Assembly: GCA_025766275.1 (NCBI GenBank)
Contig: JAFKAC010000015.1
Span: forward strand, 744,001 to 808,000
DNA length: 64,000 nucleotides
Direction of reading: 5' to 3'
Source of the DNA: Lactarius indigo
Taxonomy: Eukaryota > Basidiomycota > Agaricomycetes > Russulales > Russulaceae
In this document: positions 34,170 through 43,866 of the stretch, piece after piece
Layout: every line of letters starts with the position of its first letter
Numbering within the stretch: the stretch's first letter is position 1
Translations under genes and position numbers: made by a program
Notes under the pieces: generated by a model
Told to the model about the DNA's origin: nothing
Databases searched by the model: none
The model's input: only the letters and a program-made list of their open reading frames with translations

Positions 34170-37100
34170 TTAAGGGTCGACGTCCACGTTGGCCAATGTA
34201 TCCACATGATGATGAGCCTGCCAAGGTAAGGATGCGTAGATGAGAGCCGCTATTTTTCTAGGCGCGCCTGGGTTAGAGGAGTGGAATTCCTTAACCGCTT
34301 CAGGGGCATGTGCCAGATTTTTAGCTGGTTCCCATGTGTCCTCACCCTCACCGTATCCTTTCCAACGGACGAGGTATTTAAGAGTACGACCAAAGAGTTT
34401 GGAGTCTCTTATATGGTCGACTTCGTACTCTTCTTCTCCCTCGACCGTTACTGGATTGGGTGGTGGAGGCGTGAGCCCATTGACTTCGTTTCCTTTGTAA
34501 GGGGAGAGATGGTCTACATGAAATACATCATAGATCCGTAATGCAGGGGGTAGTGCAAGCTTGTAGTTGACGTCACTTATGACTTTAGTGACTTCAAATG
34601 GGCCTAATTGCTTAGGTCCCAATTTGGACGACTGCTGATGTATCTTTATCTGTTTGGCTTGCAACCAGACTTTATCCCTGACGTTAAAGGAGTATGGCTT
34701 AGTCCTTTGTTCAACGTCTGTCTGCATTCGCCTTTTACTTAGGCGTAGAGCCGCCTCTGCATCCTTGCGAGCGGAAACTAAGTGTTGAAGGCGCTTGTCA
34801 AGCAGTGGAATACCCGTGGGCCTACCGGCAGGAATTGTGAAGTCAGGTGTGAAGCCGTAAAGTAGCTCAAAGGGGGTATGCCCTGTGGCTGAGTTGAGTC
34901 TACTATTGATCACAAATTCTGCTGTAGGGAGCAGGTCTGCCCAATCATCCTGTCTCTTACTAATGAACATGCGCAAATATATTTCAACTTCTTGATTTTT
35001 GCGCTCAACCTGTCCATTAGCTTGAGGGTGATAGGCTGTGGTTAGACCTGCGTCTATTCCAAGTCACTTGTATAGGGCACACATACTTTGCGCTGCAAAC
35101 TGGGGTCCTCTATCGCTTATAACTTTGCGAGGGATCCCATGCAAGGGGAAGATTTGCTCAAAGTAGATGGATGCCACCCCGTCAGCCGTAATCTGAGAGG
35201 TCACTGGGAACAGATGAATCTGTTTGGTATAATGATCTATGATATTCAAGATCATATCTTTCCCACATGACATGGGCAGTGGACCGATTAGATCAATCCC
35301 AACTATCTGCCATGGTCCCTCAGGAACATCTTGTGGCTGAATGGTTGCTTTGGGGTGTAGATCTTTGCGATAGCATTGGCATCGATCGCATCCTTCTACA
35401 TATGAGGCAATAAAGCCTGACATGCGTGGCCACCAGTAATAGCGACTAACGAGCTCTATGGTTCCGTTCTTTCCGGGGTGTCCAGCAATGATCGAGTCGT
35501 GGCATGACTTTACCACGTCCCTTCGAAGGGTATGATCATTCGGGACATATAGTTTACCTCGGTGGTAAATGAAACCATCTTCTTCTTCCCACATTAAGAC
35601 GCCATCCGTGAGAGCCTTAGGAGCGGTCATAGAGATACTTTTAAGACCCTCTATGACTTCAGCTTCTCGGATGGAGGCGAGCTTAATACGATTCCCTAGG
35701 GAGTCTATTTCAGGGATGAAGTGTGCTTTGGCAGCAGCTAGGAAATGCTCAGGTTTTAACACCTGAACCTGGCGGTTATCTTCAGAGTCTCGGACTTGGT
35801 CTCGTGAGAAACGACTTAATGCATCGGCCTGCATAGATTCTCCTTTCTTGTATGTGATCTTGAAGGCAAACCGGCTTAGGAACAGGGCCCATCTAGCTTG
35901 GCGCCTGTTTAAGTCTTTCATGGTTGCCCACCATTCCATATTCTTATGGTCGGTGATCACTTCAAAGGAGATGCCTTCGAGGAAATGTCTCCAATCCTCT
36001 AAGGCACGGATTAAGCCGAGCATTTCTCTGTCATAAATCTCATAATTGCGTTCTTCTTTACTCATGGACTGTGAGCGATACGCAATGGGGTGCCAGAGAC
36101 CGTCCGGGTATTTCTGAGTTAAAATACCGCCAGTAGCAAATCCTGAAGCATCTACTTCGACTCTGGTTGGAAGGTTCGGATCGTAAACCTTAAGAATAGG
36201 TTCTTGTACGAAACGTTCCTTCAACAGGTCGAAAGCCTTCTGCTGTTCAGACTGCCATATCCAAGGAGTATCCTTCTTAGTAAGGTCATGAAGGGGTCGG
36301 GCGATAGCCGCGAAGTCCTTAATGAACCTCCTATAGAAGTTGGTGAACCTGATAAAAGCTCTTACTTCTTTGAGCGTGGTCGGGGTTGGCCACTCCTTTA
36401 CTGCAGAGACCTTGCCAGGGTCCATCTGCACTTCTCCGGGATGGATAATCATCCCAAGATACTCCATTTCTTGCTTCTCGAAATCGCACTTCTCGGGTTT
36501 GAGATAGAGGTCATACTGCTCTAACCGTGTTAACACTTCGCATACTATTTTGCGGTGGTGTTTTAGGTTATTGCTATAGATGAGGATATCATCCATGTAT
36601 ACAGCGACCTCTCCTTGTGTGATAAGATCAGCAAAGACGGCGTTCATTAAGGCTTGGAAAGTGGCAGGGCTATTAGTCATGCTGAAGTACATGACTTTTG
36701 GCTCATGTAACCCCCTATTGGTGACAATGGCACCTTTCCATTCATCGCCTTCCTTGATGCGGATATTGTGATATCCCCATCGAACGTCGAATTTAGTGAA
36801 GTATTGAGCCCCCTTAAGCCTATTTATAATATCGGCAGCGAGTGGAAGTGGATATCAGTTCTTAATAGTTATTTTATTAAGACGCCGGTAATCTTGGACC
36901 AGACGGAGCTTGCCGTCCTTTTTCTTTATAAAGAACACTGGTGATGCCATTGGTGACTTAGATGGCACTAAATATCCTTTTCCGATGTGTTCGTCTAAGA
37001 ATTTGTCCAATTCTACTTGCTCGCTGGGTGACATGGGGTACGTTTTGACCTTCCAGTGTTTAACTGCATTTGGTTCAAGGTCTATGGCGCGGTCCCATGG

Positions 37101-38592
37101 CTGGTGCTCAGGGAGTCTCTGGGATTCTTCCTCAGAGAAGACTTTTGCAAAGTCTTGATAGTGTTCGGGGACCATTTCTTCAAAGGTTTTCTTAGGTTTG
37201 GAGGTTATCGCTTTCTCGGCAATCTGCTGAGAGTACGTGAAACCGGCCAAACAGAAGACCTCATCAGAGACTGTGTCCAACACTTTCTCCGCAAGGAGAC
37301 GGCGGCGTTCCATTCGGTTTGCCATAATGCGCATCACCTCTATCTCTATCTCCAGTGCAGCTATTTCAGCACTGGAGTTGAGACGCATAGTGCCTTCCTG
37401 CCAATCTATGTGCGGGTTCCGATGTCTAAGCCAGGGCAGTCCCAATATAACTCGTTCTGGGCCTAGTGAAGTGACCATAAAGTCAAACTTTTCTGCACTA
37501 GGGCTGACTTTTAGAACAAGTGTTACTTTGTGGGTGATACTGCCGGCTTCGTTGAGCATCCCATCTATATTGTATAACGTGATGGGATGCTCAAGCGGAA
37601 CTTGCAACATCTTGTGGCAGTCAGCGTACTTCTTGTCCAGGAATAACGAAGTTGCTCTGGAGTCTACCATGGCTGCTACTTTCACTGTAACGTCGCCACG
37701 ACGTTAGCCCGACTTGAGCTCTAAAGGCGGTAACAACTTAGCGATGTATCGACACGTTGACTTGAAGACACGGAGGTCCAAGCTTCTGCCCCAGTGAATA
37801 CACGGAGGTACACCGGCAGATCCTTCTTATGTTGATCACGAATGAAGTCGGAGTTGCTTTGAGTGTTGAAGAGAAAATAGAGAAGTAGAGAGGAAGAGAA
37901 AAGAGAAACAAGTGACGATTCAAGAAGACCAAGATGGCGTATCTTGGTCTTCACTAGGCAGTTTAAATACACAAACCAGCAGGCTTAGAAGCGCTGCTAT
38001 GAGTCACAGTAGGTAGCGTCCAACGTATCGCGTAAGTAGCTCAAACCGAATACCACTACTACTAGTCTTAGTGGCGTCCGTCATCAGTCAGCAATCAGTA
38101 CTGTATCACCTATCGTACTACCATATCACCGTGGCTAAGTCCGCAACTAATCTACCTTACTGCCGTAGTTGCAACCGGTACAGTAAGGGTTCACAAGCCG
38201 TACAGTCCGCATGAATCGAGACGTAACATTCACAGTACGATGACGTCCTTGTAATTCAACAGAAATATGAAAATGTGATCTGCTATCTTTTGTTTCGGGA
38301 ATAATACAAGAAGAAAGCGCTGCATCAGAAATCATCACTTGCGGCGCTGCTACAAATTGTGGAGCAATCGGAACACTAATACTATTGTTCATCTCCGAGG
38401 CAGATGTAGATGTAGAATCAGAACAGGAAGCCGAGACATCACTACTATCAACATGACAGGCAGAAACAAAATGGTACGTAGGAATTACAGATTGGTCTGA
38501 GTCCGAAACAAGGCGAGATCGTAGGCATATCTTACAACTACATGAAGCCGAGTCAACCGTATCTGTTTTACAGGGGGAGTCCGCAGCTATGA
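34170..38592 (-). pseudogene. Gy2 Pol with two TGA stops and a solo-LTR insertion
   Basis: A single frame runs from about 38592 to 34170 once the LTR at 37686-38228 is disregarded. Visible: protease-like VAAMVDSRATSLFLDKKY (the usual D[ST]GA motif reads DSRA here), RT with [19 protein letters not shown] and VAVYMDDILIYS, RNase H (VEVDASGFATGGIL), integrase zinc region (HPGKNGTIELVSRYYWWP, CDRCQ), integrase core (GIDLIGPLP, ISDRGPQF), and a chromodomain ([13 protein letters not shown]...[14 protein letters not shown]). TGA at 36853-36855 (KN-stop-YPLPL) and 35064-35066 (LYK-stop-LGID) both sit at positions where arginine is usual or plausible. Non-functional as it stands. Confidence 0.9.
37686..38228 (-). 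repeat. Solo LTR (family A) inside Gy2 pol
   Basis: 543 bp, TGTAACGTCG to GACGTAACA, flanked by the 5-bp duplication TTCAC (37681-37685 and 38229-38233). Same family as the Gy1 LTR. The pol frame on the two sides is continuous when the LTR and one duplication are disregarded, showing pol was intact here at the time of insertion. Confidence 0.95.
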
Positions 38593-38604
38593 CTACCCCT
38601 GGAT

Positions 38605-40500
38605 CTAAAAAGCCGCTTTAAGAGTGTTGATTTGCTCTTGTTGGGCTGTGAGTGCCGCCAGTAACTTTGCCACGTCTGCCTGGGACGTATTGGCTTTGGG
38701 CAGTGCGGAGGTGCTTGATTGGGCGGTGGAAGCCGCCGACTGACTGGTAGAAGGTTGGGAGGGGGTCTCCTCACTGCTGGCCACAGCTTTCGCTTTGGCG
38801 GGTTTCCCCATAAATTTGAGCATGCAGATGGGTGCCCTATGTCTGACTTTTTGACAATGGTGGCACACGTCACGTTCGTGATTTCCATCCTTTTTTTGAG
38901 TGGTCCTTAGAACCACACCCGTAACACTTGCCCTGCATGTGTTTTTGGTAGTCCTGCCGGGTCTTTCCGCCGGATGCAGGCTTGCTCGTGCCGGATCCCT
39001 GCTGACGTGATGCGTCAACTTGCATCGCGTCTGGATTGGACGGCTTGCCTGCAGGCAAGATTGACTGGCTAGACGAACCGCCCTTCTTCTCCGAGTCCCT
39101 CTGTCTCAGTCACTGATCCAGCGATTGTGAGACCTGCTTGAGGTCGTCAAAGTCGATGTGGGCCTTGTCTGTCAAGGCTAGGGCGTCTTTTACGCGGTCC
39201 GAAAGACCATCGTAGAAGCAGGTGCGGAGGTCTGCTTTTGACCATCCAGTCTGTCCAGAGTATTATTTGAACACGGATTGGTACTCTGCAACCGATCCGC
39301 AGCCCTGTTTCGTCTTCTTCAGCTGCTCTCTTGCTGTCTCTGTAGTGTCAAGGGGTGAGAATCGTCGATTGAATTCTTTGACGAATTCGTCCCATGAGCT
39401 AGAGAATGGGATGTTGTTCTGCTGAAGTTGTTCGAGGTAAGGGAGAGCCCATGACTTGGCTTCCCCTTCCATAAGGTTAAGAACCGCCATAATCCAGCGG
39501 TCTTCTGCCTGGAAGTACATGCCCTGGGCCGGGTCCCAGGTGTTCATAGCATCCTGCTGTGAGCCAGCCCAATTGTGGAAGGCTGCAAGGAAGTGACGGG
39601 CATCTGTAGAGTTGCCTTTCCCATCCCAAGCTTTGGGACGGGCCACTACTTCCTTGTGTTTAGGGCTGGGCTTGGCCGTGGTTGCTGAAACCTGTGCGGT
39701 CAAGTCCGTTGTGTGAGTATACCGACTACCTGGCCTAAATCGCTGATGAGGTGAAGGCAGTCGTTAAGAGTTGGGGGTGGAGCAGGAGCTGTGGGTGTAG
39801 GTGGAGCGGCGGCAGCAGCGGACATCTTGTCTAATTCGTCTTGTCTCTTTCTCTCCTCGTACTTTTTAATCGACTCCCATCTGTCTTCGATGAGGCGAAG
39901 CTGTTCGTCTTTGTCAAAGTCGTCCCAGTTGTCGAAATTCTTGATCCACTCTTTTTCTTCTTTAGAGAGGATCGTTCTGTACTTGGACGTTACTCCTGTG
40001 GGATACTGAGCTTGAGCTTGAGCTGCTCTCTGTTTCCCTTTGGGAGCTATCGTGGGAGTGGATGGATGGGGGAGGGGAAAGTTCGGGGACTAGGGCTGCC
40101 GCAAATGCGATCAGCTGAGGGGTGGTGAAAGGAGTGCCCGCGATGAGGCCGGAGATGCCGTAAAGTTCTAGAAGGGCGTGACGAAATTCTCTGTCGTAGT
40201 AGACAGCGTGGACGTATGCTTTTGCGTCGTTTCGTGGTTCGCCTTCTAGGGAAAACCTGTAGTGAACTTCTTCACCAGCAAAAACTTCTTGCTGATAAAC
40301 TACAGGGGGTGCGTGGGGGTTGTCAACGAGTGTCTCGTTGGAGGAGGAATGCGCCGAGTGGTAAGAGTGCTCCGAAGCTGCTGTCGGAGTTGGAGATGCG
40401 AATCAGGGTGAAGGGATTGGGTCAGAGGACGATTGACCTGCTCCTTGGACGTGTAGCGATGCTGAAGCAGAGGCTAAGTTTGGAGTGAAGTATGAATGTG
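38605..40500 (-). pseudogene. Gy2 Gag, frameshifted
   Basis: Fragments in different frames make up a typical Gypsy Gag: HYRFSLEGEPRNDAKAYVH and YDREFRHALLELYGISGLIA (40290-40120), a charged helical part (ILSKEEKEWIKNFDNWDDFD, near 39950), the capsid core (RHFLAAFHNWAGSQQDAMNT, FVKEFNRRFSPLDTTETARE, 39620-39320), and two zinc knuckles (CYGCGSKDH... and CHHCQKVRHRAPIC, 38930-38830). At least three frame breaks are visible: near 40030, near 39704, and at a T7 run near 38893. Not translatable as one protein. Confidence 0.8.
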
Positions 40501-41159
40501 GGGGTGACAGGGGCGCTGGGACAGGGAGGACTGTTTCCTGTCTCCTCCGAAAGATACATCGAAGACGCTGACAGACGTTCGCAAATATGCAAGGCAGTTT
40601 GAAAAAGTGGGAGGTGGTAAAATGTGACGACGTGTTACGATGACCGTGAAACGCTAAGTTGAAGGTGGTTGGAGAGTCCGATCAAGCAAGACCAATACAC
40701 AGTGATAGTTTCACACTGCGCGAGGCTGCGGCGATAACGGAACACTCAGGAATGGGGTAATGGGTTTGTGCAAGAACACAAGGCTGTCTGCCGCAGTCTC
40801 CTCGACCTATTGGCTGCCTCTCACGCCGAAGAGCTCTCAAACCTTTCTGTTTACTTCGCGTACAGCTGTCACAGGCTAGGCCTGGCAGGCTTCTCTTCCA
40901 CTTGCAGCTTATCTGGCATGGTGACCAGTTCTGCAAGCAGTACCCAAACGTTCTACTGATGACCAGATAGAATGCCTATAGGCAAGCACAATCTATGCCG
41001 ACTTTACGGACAATAGAGTTGTACCAAGATAGCGCAGATTCTGCATACGAAGGTCCACAGGCAAAGAGTGAGGTGTGTGACACAAGGGACTTGTGGTCGT
41101 CAACCACCTAGAAAGGAAGATAGAAAACGCCGGTAAGGTTAAGGGGCATGTGAAGGAAG
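40501..41159 (-). other. Gy2 leader region
   Basis: Between gag and the primer site. No conserved ORF seen on either strand. Presumed 5' untranslated/packaging region of Gy2. Confidence 0.5.
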
Positions 41160-41169
41160 AACTTGTCCT
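41160..41169 (-). other. Gy2 primer-binding site, self-priming type
   Basis: Minus-strand AGGACAAGTT, two bases (TT) inside the 5' LTR, exactly complementary over 10 nt to AACTTGTCCT in the Gy2 LTR about 35-40 nt downstream of TATATATA. Same geometry as in Gy1 and Gy3. Confidence 0.65.
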
Positions 41170-41171
41170 AA

Positions 41172-41375
41172 TGTAGCAGTATGACTTATCGCGACAACTA
41201 GACCAAGCAAAATGTAAGTGAACTGACACGGTACACACTCAAGCCTAGCGTGGAGACAAGTCACGCGCTGAACGTACAGTCACAGTGGAGAATAGACACA
41301 TGTGAGGACTTTATACAAGTCCAAAGGTCTGGTGATCACACTGTGGCACGCTGAGTGGAGAACCAAGAGGACAAG
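41172..41375 (-). repeat. Gy2 5' LTR, inner fragment
   Basis: Matches 33452-33655 of the 3' LTR. Cut at GAGGACAAG by Gy3; the remainder is at 49184-49751. Confidence 0.93.
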
Positions 41376-41883
41376 TGTTACGATACGGACTCGGTACGTG
41401 TTGTGGATGACTCATGGCCGGTTATGACTACGGTCTGGTATCAGTATTAGTCATGGACTCTTACATCGCATCAGTCAGCATAGTAGTTCACATGTGATTG
41501 TGACTCATGTATGACTCATTCCTAGGATAGCTGTACTAGGGTTCGAGCTAGTTACGCTATTGGATACTTACCATTCTAGTGGCGCTTTAAAGCCCACGTG
41601 TACTTGTATAAGTAGTTGACTCGGAAGACCAAGACTCTCCATCTTGGTCTTCTTCAATCCATCACTTGACTCATCTTCTCTCTTCGCCTTAGTCTCGGAC
41701 TAGGTGTGCCTCCACTCGTATCCGCCAAGGGATACTACCTCTTTGCCCTAAGCTGCAGTGTGTGCCGAAGTGCCCCTGTTCAGCTCGCGTTGGGTTGACA
41801 CGTGGTCCCCATTCGCCCATCTCCGCTAAGTTGATTACACCCCTACAGTGTCCAAGTCGGACTAACGCCAGTGGAGCGTAACA
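41376..41883 (+). repeat. 5' LTR of Gy3
   Basis: 508 bp, TGTTACGATACGG to GAGCGTAACA. TATA-like TGTATAAG at 41606-41613, and predicted RNA 5' end ATCTTGGTCTT at 41641-41651, preceded by an inverted copy. Confidence 0.95.
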
Positions 41884-41885
41884 TT

Positions 41886-41896
41886 AAGACCAAGAT
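41886..41896 (+). other. Gy3 primer-binding site, self-priming type
   Basis: AAGACCAAGAT, two bases after the LTR, is the exact 11-nt complement of 41641-41651. The 11-nt length equals the known Tf1 self-priming duplex. Confidence 0.8.
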
Positions 41897-41904
41897 CCTC
41901 AATC

Positions 41905-43866
41905 GTGGCGTACTCAACTAGAGACCAGTGGACGTCTTTCCGTCCTTACCACATTGAACGACGAGGAGATCGCAACGTACCAACAAGATTCCTGGGAGCA
42001 GCCCAGTGGAGAGAAAGAGGAGAAGACACCGGATACTTCGTAGAGTTCAACGGTCCTAACCGTTTCCGACCCGTTGAGTTTAACTTTGATCATCTCTGTT
42101 GGGTCGAGGTTACTTGGAACCCTATAGACCATCGCTGGGATATCGTACGACCAGCAGGAAGAAACTACAACTGCGACATCGACGCGCGAGAGCTTAATAG
42201 CCGCGCAGATTACGGTCCTATTGACGGACAAGCACAAGAACACACCGACGAAGGAGTCAGCGGAGAAGAAGCATCCGACAGTCAACAATCGCCAAGTCGA
42301 GGAACAACGCCAGCAGAAGAAGCAAGCCTAGGGGCCATCGGTGACCACATCATACAACGAACTGAGTCGTTAACTATTCATCAACCCGAATCGGAAGTAA
42401 TTCGCGTTCGCAGCCCAGCAGTTGCAATGGCAACCGCCACGATTACTCAAGGAGAATTTCAACTCACCACTGAAGCTAGGGATCAAATCGCCCTGGAAGA
42501 ACAAAGACGCATTGCAGAAGAATCCCGAGCTAACCTAGCTCCCATCAACCCCTACACCGGTCACCGAATGACCGAAGACGACGTAGCAATTCACCGTGCC
42601 ATCGGGCCGGACGTAGCGGACCCCCCTAGTGGAGGAGGCGGACCCCCCGGCGACTTACCGGGAGGAAGAGGACCCCCACCACCAGGGGCTGGATTTGGAG
42701 GATTCCCTGGAGGATTTCCAGGAGGACCGCCAGGAGGAGGACCTCCGGGAGGAGGATTACCAGGTGCAGGCCCCATTATTTCCCCAAGTAACAAATTAGC
42801 TGGCGAAGCACCTACAGTATTCGACGGAGAACGCGCCAAAGTAGAAGCATTCCTTACTCAGTGGCATGTCTACTGGGGCATGAATGCCGACGAGGGCATC
42901 ATGGCGACTCCATACCGACGTGCCCTACTTTTCCTCTCTTACATCAAAGGCGTCAATGTTAGCGAATGGGTATTAGCCATGCTTACTTGGCTTAACGGCC
43001 AGATACAAGCCGGAATACCCCGCACCAGTGAAGGATTATGGAACGAAGTTACGCGCAGCTTTATGCAACGCTTCCGAAATACCATGGAACAGGAACAAGC
43101 CCAATACGAACTCAAGAAGGGAGTCAAAATGATTGGAGGCAACTTAGATGAGTATTGCACTCAATTCGAGCAGCTCATACGCCGCGCTCAGTACAGACTC
43201 GACGATCCCCAGACATTGGATCTATTCGCAAGTGGGTTGCCAAAAGACCTATATGAAAAGGTCTATACCCTCGACAATCCCCGCAACTACCGCGAGTGGA
43301 AAGAAGCAGCCACCACTCGTCAACAACAATACCTTCACCTCAAAGCGGTGTTAAACAAAGGAGTCCCTCCAGGACAAGGGCAAGGACGACCCCGTCAGTC
43401 GCGACAGTGGCAAGGACCACCAAGGAGTTCTTGGCAACCAAGAAATCTACCCCGAGATCCAAATGCCATGGATACTTCTGCGGATCGAATCCGCGGGCGA
43501 CTTGCGGGAGCCGAAGACATACTCGCCCCTCGTCCTCCATATCGCCCAAGGGGAGGATTTTTGCAGAGAGGAGGAGGACGTAACAATCAAAGGCCAGTCA
43601 CTTGCTACAATTGTGGAAAGGATGGACACATGGCACGAGATTGCAGGCAACCACGAGGAGGCTACCAGCCCCAAGCATCTACCAGTCGGTATATTGACAC
43701 CGACTATCATCAACAAGAACCCGAAGTCGCTACTAGGGCGGTTCAAGACATGCCCCCTCAACAGTGCGCCGACGACTGGCTTAACGGAGTAGCACGAGAA
43801 TCAGACGACGTAAAAGATATCATCCTCCAACAATTGTGGAAGAAGGAGGGTTTTCAGGACGCCTGA
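41905..43866 (+). CDS. Gy3 Gag
   Basis: 653 codons to TGA 43864-43866. N-terminal domain of about 120 residues conserved with Gy1 (FRPVEFNFDHLCWVEV), an acidic linker, a glycine/proline-rich segment (residues ~230-290), the Gypsy gag core (AFLTQWHVYWGMNADEG; FMQRFRNTMEQEQAQYELKK), and a CCHC knuckle CYNCGKDGHMARDC (near 43600). Assembles the virus-like particle and binds RNA, by family knowledge. The frame opens at GTG 41905 in a favourable context (A at -3, G at +4); the frame has no ATG between the stop at 41863 and about codon 174, though the N-terminal block is conserved in Gy1. Non-AUG initiation or a spliced leader is inferred. Confidence 0.9.
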   Translation: MAYSTRDQWTSFRPYHIERRGDRNVPTRFLGAAQWRERGEDTGYFVEFNGPNRFRPVEFNFDHLCWVEVTWNPIDHRWDIVRPAGRNYNCDIDARELNSRADYGPIDGQAQEHTDEGVSGEEASDSQQSPSRGTTPAEEASLGAIGDHIIQRTESLTIHQPESEVIRVRSPAVAMATATITQGEFQLTTEARDQIALEEQRRIAEESRANLAPINPYTGHRMTEDDVAIHRAIGPDVADPPSGGGGPPGDLPGGRGPPPPGAGFGGFPGGFPGGPPGGGPPGGGLPGAGPIISPSNKLAGEAPTVFDGERAKVEAFLTQWHVYWGMNADEGIMATPYRRALLFLSYIKGVNVSEWVLAMLTWLNGQIQAGIPRTSEGLWNEVTRSFMQRFRNTMEQEQAQYELKKGVKMIGGNLDEYCTQFEQLIRRAQYRLDDPQTLDLFASGLPKDLYEKVYTLDNPRNYREWKEAATTRQQQYLHLKAVLNKGVPPGQGQGRPRQSRQWQGPPRSSWQPRNLPRDPNAMDTSADRIRGRLAGAEDILAPRPPYRPRGGFLQRGGGRNNQRPVTCYNCGKDGHMARDCRQPRGGYQPQASTSRYIDTDYHQQEPEVATRAVQDMPPQQCADDWLNGVARESDDVKDIILQQLWKKEGFQDA

